In this document: one piece after another, positions 1-5,131 of the stretch
Numbering within the stretch: position 1 is the first letter of the stretch
Layout: every line of letters starts with the position of its first letter
NCBI GenBank assembly: GCA_003023165.1
Contig: PXSD01000101.1
Coordinates: 1-5,930, forward strand
Direction: 5' to 3'
Source of the DNA: Halobacteriales archaeon QS_9_67_15
Lineage (GTDB): Archaea > Halobacteriota > Halobacteria > Halobacteriales > Haloarculaceae
DNA length: 5,930 bases
The notes under the pieces: model-generated
What the model was told of the DNA's origin: nothing
Databases searched by the model: none
The model's input: only the letters and a program-made list of their open reading frames with translations
Made by a program: the position numbers and the translations under genes

Positions 1-423
1 GAGGACAGTGTCGGGGTCGCGGGCGTAAAAGAACGCCTCCATCGACCAGCAGTGGTCGATACTGCCGTCCGCGAACGGGAGGTGTTCGAAGTCGCCGTTG
101 AGGAACCCGGATCGGTTGTCGTCCGTGTAGGACCGCGCGTTGCGAGCCATCTGCGGCGAGGCGTCGATGCCGTAACTACGTGTGGCGTCCTTGGTCTCCC
201 GGAGGGCGCGCCCGGCGTAGCCGCTCCCGCTGCCGAGGTCGAGGACGACGTCGCCCCCGTCTCGCGGGCCGGACGACCTGCTCGACCGTTCCGAGGCGCT
301 CCACGCCTCGCCTTCGACCGGCATCCGCGCCAGCGCGTGCTTCGCGGTGTGCCAGTGGCGCTCCTCCATACCCTCGTCGCGGCCGTCCTGGGCCCACTCG
401 TCGAACTCCTCGCTGACGCTCAT
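1..423 (-). CDS. Class I SAM-dependent methyltransferase, C-terminus cut by window edge
   Basis: The reading frame starts at ATG 423-421 and stays open for 141 codons to the left edge, so only the N-terminal part is present. After a charged start (MSVSEEFDEWAQDGRDEG) and a HWHTAKHALARMP helix comes the SAM-binding motif I, VVLDLGSGSG, at about residues 59-68. The acidic strand-2 end is YGIDAS (D87), followed by GDFEHLPFADGSIDH at about 110-124. This order is the Rossmann-type methyltransferase fold. The family has many small-molecule and RNA substrates, and nothing here identifies the substrate. Residues about 39-58 form a Ser/Arg/Gly-rich stretch just before motif I, where I would expect only a few residues (see findings). 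It is divergent from the gene at 726. A weak T-rich promoter element lies about 30 nt upstream, near 450-454. The fold is confident; the function is unassigned. Confidence 0.85.
   Translation of the reverse strand, partial: MSVSEEFDEWAQDGRDEGMEERHWHTAKHALARMPVEGEAWSASERSSRSSGPRDGGDVVLDLGSGSGYAGRALRETKDATRSYGIDASPQMARNARSYTDDNRSGFLNGDFEHLPFADGSIDHCWSMEAFFYARDPDTVL
292..310. repeat. Small perfect hairpin inside the methyltransferase gene
   Basis: CGAGGCG (292-298) and CGCCTCG (304-310) form a perfect 7-bp stem around the 5-nt loop CTCCA. It lies at one end of the extra Ser/Arg-rich stretch in the methyltransferase. It could mark a local insertion or a hard-to-sequence spot. In DNA this GC-rich it could also be chance. 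Confidence 0.4.
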
Positions 424-560
424 GGTCGAGGGCTGGAGCGGCGCGATGAAAACCGTTCTGTGTCGGAGTGTCCGACGAGTGACGGTCCCCCGGGCCTCAC
501 TCTGTTCGGTGCGGATGGACGATACGGTCGGGAACTGAGCGTCGCTGGTGCCGATAGCGT

Positions 561-610
561 ACGCCGAGCGAAGCGAGGCGTTTCACCGAACCGAGCAAAG
601 CGAGGTTCGG
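561..610. repeat. Tandem pair of stem-loops with a conserved purine loop
   Basis: The first hairpin has stem ACGCC (561-565)/GGCGT (577-581) and an 11-nt loop GAGCGAAGCGA. The second has stem CCGAACC (586-592)/GGTTCGG (604-610) and an 11-nt loop GAGCAAAGCGA. The loops differ by one base and the stems are different but both pair perfectly. The pattern suggests selection on, or propagation of, a stem-loop unit. No known function is assigned. Confidence 0.6.
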
Positions 611-637
611 CCTTTTTCACCCATGTTTTTGCCGGTC

Positions 638-675
638 GGGTTCCCGCAGCGCGCCGGAGGCGCGCGAGGAAACCC
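638..675. repeat. GC-rich hairpin upstream of the DUF7090-like gene
   Basis: The core stem GCGCGCC (649-655)/GGCGCGC (659-665) closes a GGA loop. An outer stem pairs GGGTTCC (638-644) with GGAAACCC (668-675), with one bulged A. It sits about 30-60 bp before the TATA-like box of the gene at 726, so it may influence that promoter. It may equally be part of the intergenic repeat element. Confidence 0.5.
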
Positions 676-701
676 GGTCGGGAAAAAGATGGTCCCGCAG
701 G

Positions 702-707
702 CTTAAG
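702..707 (+). promoter_or_regulatory. TATA-like box for the gene at 726
   Basis: CTTAAG lies about 22-28 nt before the GTG (726) and ATG (732) start candidates. That is the usual archaeal TATA-to-start distance for a leaderless transcript. No Shine-Dalgarno is visible. The match is short and based on position. Confidence 0.45.
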
Positions 708-725
708 GCGATTCCAATCGCTCAA

Positions 726-1310
726 GTGGATATGGATTACCGCCTCGCTATCGACGACACGCCGGAGACGGTACCGGAAGGGACCGGGATTCTCCTCGTG
801 CATCCGAGCACGGGCGAGACAGACCGTATCGATACAGACTTCCTGAGTACCGACACCGACCACATGCTGGTCATCTCGACGCGGACGACGGCCCGCGAAG
901 TTCGTCAGAAACTCGAACACTACGAGGTCGACGAGGACCGCGCGACTATCCTCGACGCGCTCTCGGTCGAACGCGGGTACACGCGCCGCCAGTCCGAGAA
1001 CGTCAAGTACGTCTCCGCACCCGGCGACTCGGACAGCATCGTCCAGAAGACGCGCGAGTTCCTCGAAGCGACAGAAGGGAAACGTCGCGTCAGTCTCGAC
1101 TCGGTGACAGAGATGATCTACTACTCCGATGTCGAGAGCGCGGCCGAGGCGGTCGACTCGGTCCTCGAACTGCTCGAGGAACACGACGCGGTCGGACTCT
1201 TCCACTTCGCGAAGGGGGTCCACGACGAGGCCGAACTCGACGACTTCCGTGCACGATTCGACGGCGTCGTCGAACTCTCCGAAGGCGGGTCTGTCACGAC
1301 CGACTTCTGA
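726..1310 (+). CDS. RecA/KaiC-like protein without P-loop (DUF7090-like)
   Basis: This is a complete gene of 194 aa from GTG 726, or 192 aa from ATG 732. Both starts suit a leaderless transcript from the TATA-like box at 702-707. The protein is acidic with alternating strand and helix segments: GTGILLVHPST (about 20-30), HMLVISTRTTAREV (about 46-59), ATILDALSVERGYTRR (about 73-88), RRVSLDSVTEMIYY (about 119-132) and HDAVGLFHFAKG (about 153-164). The SxDSVTEM strand resembles the Walker B region of KaiC/RecA-type ATPases. The position of Walker A has no GxxxxGK[ST], so ATP hydrolysis is unlikely. The fit to the haloarchaeal DUF7090 family comes from memory of its sequence pattern. Function is unknown; a signalling or regulatory role is plausible by analogy with degenerate KaiC-like proteins. 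It converges on the gene at 1387-2835 with a 76-bp gap. Confidence 0.8.
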   Translation: MDMDYRLAIDDTPETVPEGTGILLVHPSTGETDRIDTDFLSTDTDHMLVISTRTTAREVRQKLEHYEVDEDRATILDALSVERGYTRRQSENVKYVSAPGDSDSIVQKTREFLEATEGKRRVSLDSVTEMIYYSDVESAAEAVDSVLELLEEHDAVGLFHFAKGVHDEAELDDFRARFDGVVELSEGGSVTTDF

Positions 1311-1386
1311 ACACAGTTCGCCGTTCGCGGTCGAACCCGAGTGACCGAGAGCACCAGCACCGTTCGCAGTTCAACCGCAGATGTCG

Positions 1387-2835
1387 TCAGTCGTCCGCGT
1401 CTGCGGGTGCGCTATCGCCGCGAGAGCGCAGGCGGTCGTAGCCGCCGCGGAGTTTGGTGCGGATAGCGTCGCGGCGGAGGACGGCTTCGGTGCCGGTCCA
1501 CCCGAGCAGCACGACGGCGGCACCCAGCGCGGAGACGAACGCCCACGGTGTCATCCACACCGGGCGGATCCACGGGGCGACGTGGGCCCAGCGCTCTGCG
1601 AACCAGTCCGCCTGTTCCGAGAGGGGTGTCCCGGCCAACGCGTCTCTGACCCAGTCTGCGAAGGTCGGCCGGTCGCTGGCACCGGGCGTCAGCGCGGCAC
1701 TGCCGTTGAGACTGTACGCGCCCGTCGCGCCCTGGTCGCTGATGGTCGGGCCGCCGGGCTCGTCACCCAGCGAGACGCGTTCGGCCTCGTAGGTGCCCCA
1801 GGGTGCGTAGTACTCCCAGACGACCTCGCCCCCGGGCGTGACCTCCATCACGCGGTGGTTGAGCGAGTCGGTGACGAGGGTGTTGCCGTTCGGGAGCCGG
1901 TCGGCGTCGCGGGGCCAGTTGAGGTTGCCGTCGACGCCGACGTCCCAGGTCCGCTCCCAGGAGGCGTTACGGCCCGTCCCGTCCCGGAGTTCGTACTCGA
2001 CGACGCGGTCGTTCTCGCTGTCGGCGACGAGGACAGTGGGCGTCCCGTCCTCGCTCTCGAGGTAGTCGGGGTTGTGCTGTTCGAAGATGACGCTGTGGTC
2101 CTCGGGCGTCCCCAGCGAGAGGTCGATCTCCGCGGTCGAGCGGTTGATGACGACTACTTCGTCCATGTTGCGCGGCGAGGCCATGTACCGGCCCTCGGCG
2201 AGTTTGTCGACATCGTTGACGTGCGTCCAGTCGCCGGTGTAGCTCCCGCCGTCGTCGCGGTCGTAGATCCGCTCGAACTCGTACTCCCACTCGACCGCCT
2301 CGGTCGTCCGGTTGTAGACGAACACGCGGTCCTCGTTGCGCTCGCTCGTCTCGTTGTAGTTGCGCATGTCGGCGACGAGCAGTTCGTCGCCGTTGATCAG
2401 GTCTACGTCGTGGGTGTCGTCCGTGTCGAGGCGTTCGGTCCACTCCCGCTCGTCGGTGTCGGGGTCGTACTTGAACACGGTCGTCCCGTTGCGGCGAGCG
2501 CCGACGACGAGCAGGCTACCGTCCTCGAGCGGGTCGACATCGTAGAACCACGTCACGTCGGTCTGTGGCTGGTAGTTCCACGCCAGGTCGCCCTCCGGGC
2601 CGACGCCGACGAGCCGGGCGGGCTTCTTCGAGCTGTTCTGGCCGCGGCCTTTGAACCCCTGAACGGCGATGACGGTCGTCCCGTTTGCGGGCTCGTCGAT
2701 GGCCCCCGGCTGGAGTTCTATCGGCTCGTAGGTGAGTGCCGATACGCCGGACGGCACCAGCAGCGCCACGACGAGACCGGCCACGCAGAGGCGTGCGACC
2801 GTCGGGCGCGCGAATGCGAGTGAATCTCTGTCCAT
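1387..2835 (-). CDS. Membrane-anchored arylsulfotransferase-like (ASST) beta-propeller protein
   Basis: Starting at ATG 2835-2833 gives 482 aa. The frame is open further upstream to 2985, but that extension would run through the TATA-like box at 2891-2896 and adds no hydrophobic signal, so 2835 is preferred. A hydrophobic signal or anchor spans about residues 12-34. The extracytoplasmic part shows repeated blade-like motifs: THDVDLINGDELLVADM, THVNDVDKLAEGRYM, QHNPDYL...VLVADSENDRVVEY and NWPRDADRLPNGNTLVTDS. A second membrane segment (about 427-448, WAFVSALGAAVVLLGW) is followed by a basic cytoplasmic tail. Eight N-X-S/T sequons fit an S-layer-side glycoprotein. The repeat pattern matches haloarchaeal proteins annotated as the arylsulfotransferase family. 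Whether it transfers sulfate or only shares the propeller is not shown here. It is divergent from the microprotein gene at 3104. Confidence 0.82.
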   Translation of the reverse strand: MDRDSLAFARPTVARLCVAGLVVALLVPSGVSALTYEPIELQPGAIDEPANGTTVIAVQGFKGRGQNSSKKPARLVGVGPEGDLAWNYQPQTDVTWFYDVDPLEDGSLLVVGARRNGTTVFKYDPDTDEREWTERLDTDDTHDVDLINGDELLVADMRNYNETSERNEDRVFVYNRTTEAVEWEYEFERIYDRDDGGSYTGDWTHVNDVDKLAEGRYMASPRNMDEVVVINRSTAEIDLSLGTPEDHSVIFEQHNPDYLESEDGTPTVLVADSENDRVVEYELRDGTGRNASWERTWDVGVDGNLNWPRDADRLPNGNTLVTDSLNHRVMEVTPGGEVVWEYYAPWGTYEAERVSLGDEPGGPTISDQGATGAYSLNGSAALTPGASDRPTFADWVRDALAGTPLSEQADWFAERWAHVAPWIRPVWMTPWAFVSALGAAVVLLGWTGTEAVLRRDAIRTKLRGGYDRLRSRGDSAPADADD

Positions 2836-2854
2836 GAGAATGACCCCGAGAACC

Positions 2855-2862
2855 GAACGTTC
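2855..2862. promoter_or_regulatory. Palindrome between promoter and start of the ASST-like gene
   Basis: GAACGTTC is a perfect 8-bp palindrome flanked by AACC on the left and CGGTT on the right, so most of a longer dyad is present with one extra base. It lies between the TATA-like box (2891-2896) and the start codon (2835), where a repressor site would act. The role is inference only. Confidence 0.3.
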
Positions 2863-2890
2863 CGGTTGTCGGATTTGACCCGTCACTCGG

Positions 2891-2896
2891 ATATAA
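2891..2896 (-). promoter_or_regulatory. TATA-like box for the ASST-like gene
   Basis: TTATAT on the minus strand lies in a locally AT-rich patch about 56 nt upstream of ATG 2835. It predicts a transcript start near 2866 and a leader of about 30 nt, which covers the palindrome at 2855-2862. Confidence 0.45.
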
Positions 2897-3071
2897 CCGT
2901 ACCGCTCTCGGCCAGGCGGAGCCCGTTTCGTTCGAGACTGACTGTTCTCCCTGTCGATAGATGCGTCCCGCGACAGCCGAACCACCGACCGATCGGCCCC
3001 TCACATTCCGGCATCTCACCCGCCGAGACGCGGTCTCGTCGCGTATGCCTAGTACTACCAAATCAGCAATC

Positions 3072-3077
3072 ATTAAG
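3072..3077 (+). promoter_or_regulatory. TATA-like box for the DUF7563-like gene
   Basis: ATTAAG lies in an AT-rich patch (about 3050-3080) roughly 29 nt before ATG 3104. This predicts a leaderless or nearly leaderless transcript. AGTACT words at about 3051 and 3082 flank it, but they are too short to call a site. Confidence 0.5.
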
Positions 3078-3103
3078 GTTCAGTACTCGAACAGCAGTAG
3101 TGT

Positions 3104-3262
3104 ATGCCGGAATGCCAGAATTGCGGTTCCTTCGTCACGGCAGACTACGCACGGGTGTTCACGCCTAACGGGGTCGAATCACCGCGCGTCTGTCCGCAAT
3201 GTGAAGACAAGATCCGCGACGGCGCCGACGTTCGCGAGGCGCGTTCGACTCGCCGCGGATAG
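3104..3262 (+). CDS. 52-aa double-CxxC zinc-finger microprotein (DUF7563-like)
   Basis: ATG 3104 to TAG 3262 encodes 52 residues. Two zinc-knuckle pairs are visible: C4-x2-C7 (ECQNCGSFV) and C30-x2-C33 (VCPQCEDK). They are separated by an aromatic strand DYARVFTPNG, and the protein ends in a charged tail, DGADVREARSTRRG. The sequence closely follows the haloarchaeal family I know as DUF7563, one of many CPxCG-type small zinc-finger proteins in this group. It probably binds one Zn through four cysteines. Targets in this family (nucleic acid or protein) are not established. It has its own promoter 29 nt upstream, is divergent from the ASST-like gene and converges on the phosphohexomutase gene. 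Its length is normal for the family. Confidence 0.85.
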   Translation: MPECQNCGSFVTADYARVFTPNGVESPRVCPQCEDKIRDGADVREARSTRRG

Positions 3263-3402
3263 GTCCCTGACTCGTTACGAAACCTCTGGGGGAGGCGACC
3301 GCTGGAATTCGGGGGGACCCGCCCGGGCCGCTGCCAGGCCGCTTCCCCGGTCAGTTCGCCGGGTAGCGGCCGCGCCGCGTGGCCGCGACGGCCGTCCGAG
3401 TT

Positions 3403-4583
3403 TCAGTCGTTGACGGCGTCAGTCAGCAGTTCGCGCGCTTCGGCGAACACGGCGTCGGCGCGGGACTCGTCGCGGGCTTCGGCGGTGACGCGGACGAGCG
3501 GTTGGGTGCCGCTGGCCCGGAGGAGGAACCACGCGTCGCCGAGGTCGACTCGGACGCCGTCCAGCGTCGTCACGTCGTCGTACTCGGCGTGGACGCGCTC
3601 GCTCACCCGGTCCATGACCGCCGCCTTCTCGGCGGTCTCGACGGAGCCGCGGCGGATCGAGTAGGTGTCGATCCGGGCGATCCGGTCGGCGAGCGGTCGC
3701 TCGGCCGCGAGGGCGGCGGTCTTGCACGCGGCGAGCGGCCCGTCGGGGCAGAGCGTCTCCGCCGGCCAGATCCACGCGCCGCTGGGTTCACCGCCGAACG
3801 CGACACCCGGCTCGCTCGCCCGGTCGGCCACGTACACGTCGCCCACCGGGGTCCGGTCGACCGTGACGCCGGCGTCGGCGAGGTGGTCGTCGACGGCGAG
3901 ACTGGTGTCGACCGGCGCCGCGACGCGGTCCCCCTCGCTCGCGGCGTCGCAGGCCAGGAGCGCGAGCGTCACGTCGCCGGAGAGGTAGGTGCCGTCGGCG
4001 GCGACCGCCCGCATCCGGTCGGCGTCGCCGTCGTGGGCGATGCCCAGGTCAGCGTCGGTCTCGGCGACCAGCGCGGCGAGGGACTCGCAGTTCTCGGCGG
4101 TGGGTTCGCTGGGTCGACCCGGGAACGAGCCGTCGGGCTGGGCGTTGAGCGTCTCGACCGCGCAGCCCAGCCGCTGAAGGGCGTCGACGGTGACGCCGCC
4201 CGCGCCGTTCCCGAGGTCGACCACCACCGATAGCGACTCGGGGAGGTCGACCGCGTCGACGAGCGCGTCCGCGTGTCGGTCCGCGCCGTCGCGGCGCTCA
4301 CGGTCGCCCAGTTCGTCCCACGGCCGGAGGTCCGCGGTACCGTCACGAATCCGAGCGCTGACGGTCTCACGACGCTCGGCGTCGTAGGCCTGGCCCGACG
4401 GTTGCCAGAGTTTGATCCCGTTGTCGGGCGCGGAGTTGTGGGAAGCGGTCACGGCGACGCCGGCGTCGGCGTCCTCCCACTCGACGCTCCGGGCGACCGT
4501 CGGCGTCGCGGCCAGTCCGAGGTCGACGACGTCGACGCCCGACCGTCACCGACCGGTCCCCGGATGCCGCTCGTTCCGAACAT
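3403..4583 (-). pseudogene. Phosphohexomutase (phosphoglucomutase/phosphomannomutase/GlmM family), internally deleted and frameshifted
   Basis: The family interconverts hexose (or glucosamine) 1- and 6-phosphates through a phosphoserine. The N-terminal signature MFGTSGIRGPVGD starts at ATG 4583-4581. It then joins out of frame to the segment that should continue as SGVDVVDLGLAATPTVARS, so about 45 residues are missing and the first frame stops at 4449. The second frame runs from there to TGA 3403. Its motifs are TASHNSAPDNGIKLW (active-site Ser; Pro of the usual TASHNP is Ser), HDGDADRM (metal loop), GGEPSGAW (sugar loop) and RASGTQPLVRVTAEA (phosphate loop). A GTG at 4452-4450 could start a 349-aa product, but it would begin just before the catalytic serine and lack most of domain 1. 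Substrate specificity cannot be read. Bases 4369-4544 are duplicated inside rpiA. An artefact is possible. Confidence 0.85.
4369..4544. repeat. 176-bp direct repeat, copy A (native position in phosphohexomutase)
   Basis: This segment matches 5348-5523 with no gaps and one difference (A at 4444, G at 5423). Read leftward it encodes the phosphohexomutase stretch from about SGVDVVDLG to AYDAERR, and its left side continues naturally into the rest of that gene. Its right edge, 4544, is exactly where the gene jumps to the N-terminal MFGTSGIRGPVGD fragment. Confidence 0.95.
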
Positions 4584-4607
4584 ACTCGAGGGTCGGCGGA
4601 CTGGTTC

Positions 4608-4613
4608 AAAAAA
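4608..4613 (-). promoter_or_regulatory. T-rich promoter element for the phosphohexomutase start
   Basis: A T6 run on the minus strand (GTTTTTTGAACC context) lies about 27 nt upstream of ATG 4583. This is the leaderless-promoter distance and supports 4583 as the original start of the phosphohexomutase. The same run is also a possible oligo-T terminator for the leftward gene at 4680-4808. The two roles are not exclusive. Confidence 0.4.
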
Positions 4614-4679
4614 CTCCGCCGTCTGCGCGTGCGACGAGCGCCGTCGGACGGTCGGTCGCGGCTACTTCCCGCCGACCGT

Positions 4680-4808
4680 CTAGTCGGCGCCGTGGCGCGG
4701 TGCCTGCCCGCAGTCGACGCACTGCCAGGCCTGGTCGTCGAACGTCACGTCGCCGTCGCAGTCGCGACATCGGTACGCCCCGGAGCCGGTGTGTTGCTGG
4801 GTTGCCAT
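4680..4808 (-). CDS. 42-aa zinc-ribbon microprotein
   Basis: ATG 4808-4806 to TAG 4682-4680 encodes 42 residues. Two CxxC pairs (YRCRDCDG and WQCVDCGQ) are separated by an acidic turn, DVTFDDQA. This is a typical single-zinc ribbon, and the tail ends in HGAD. It resembles the small CPxCG or rubredoxin/rubrerythrin-like ribbons common in haloarchaea; I cannot assign the exact family. A TATA-like box about 29 nt upstream and the absence of a leader support this start. It is co-directional with the phosphohexomutase, 97 bp downstream, which has its own T-rich element. It is divergent from rpiA across a 323-bp spacer. No function is inferred beyond zinc binding. Confidence 0.75.
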   Translation of the reverse strand: MATQQHTGSGAYRCRDCDGDVTFDDQAWQCVDCGQAPRHGAD

Positions 4809-5131
4809 TGCCAAACCACACTTCGTCACCCCATTTAAGCGTTCCTCTAATTCTGACTTGAGAATATAAGGGTGTATCTCAGTGCCAATACCGCCTTAAT
4901 TCGGGCGTTTCGGCGTCTCTCGTTCGAGTCGACAGCTCGAAACCGAGTAAGTCGGGCCGCGGGCATTGTCGTAACAGAACGTATCATTGTCGGGCGATAC
5001 ACCGCAGATACGTGCGGCATCCGCTCGCATCTCGGGCGCGCGCGCCGGTCGACAGCAGTACGCGTCGGCCGACCAGTGGCTCGGCGGGCGGTGCCAGTAG
5101 CGTTTTGCCCGGCGGCGGTCTTTGCTCGGAC
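4809..5131. other. Divergent intergenic region, no convincing gene
   Basis: These 323 bp separate the zinc-ribbon gene from rpiA. The left third is AT-richer than its surroundings, with ATTTAAG (zinc-ribbon promoter), AATATAAG near 4864 and TTAATT near 4897. A 6-bp hairpin TTCGAG (4923-4928)/CTCGAA (4936-4941) is present. An 87-codon frame from 4872 overlaps the rpiA start as ATGA, but its basic, Arg-rich composition is unlike haloarchaeal proteins. The spacing is long for this genome style, so a lost gene or regulatory DNA is possible; I see no direct sign of either. Confidence 0.5.
4834..4839 (-). promoter_or_regulatory. TATA-like box for the zinc-ribbon gene
   Basis: CTTAAA on the minus strand is centred about 29 nt upstream of ATG 4808, in an AT-rich patch. 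It predicts a leaderless transcript. Confidence 0.55.

Larger units (their letters stand above)
424..725. other. Divergent intergenic region with haloarchaeal-type stem-loop repeats
   Basis: This 302-bp spacer lies between two divergent genes. I see no credible gene in it. The first ~120 bases are unremarkable apart from the methyltransferase promoter side. From about 561 to 690 it holds three stem-loops (annotated separately), two T5 runs (613-617 and 626-630) and an A5 run (682-686). Together they make a long imperfect inverted repeat: CCATGTTTTTGCC near 621-633 against GGAAAAAGATGG near 681-692. Purine-rich GAGCGAAGCGAG words next to TTTTTCACC/GGAAAAAG tracts recur in haloarchaeal intergenic DNA. 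Because both flanking genes point away, a terminator role is unlikely. Confidence 0.6.

Noticed and set aside
52..846. 264-codon open frame on the plus strand across the methyltransferase and spacer
   Set aside because: It covers the antisense of a clear methyltransferase, runs through intergenic hairpins and overlaps the next gene out of frame.
420..1223. 267-codon open frame on the minus strand over the DUF7090-like gene and the spacer
   Set aside because: It is antisense to a clearly better coding frame and includes the stem-loop repeats. Its C-terminal part is Arg/Pro-rich.
1381..2823. 480-codon open frame on the plus strand opposite the ASST-like gene
   Set aside because: It is a mirror frame of GC-rich coding DNA. 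It has a Val/Gly/Ala-rich composition and no recognisable motifs, while the minus strand has signal peptide, propeller repeats and membrane anchor.
3379..4233. 284-codon plus-strand frame opposite the phosphohexomutase
   Set aside because: It is a shadow frame; all family motifs are on the minus strand.
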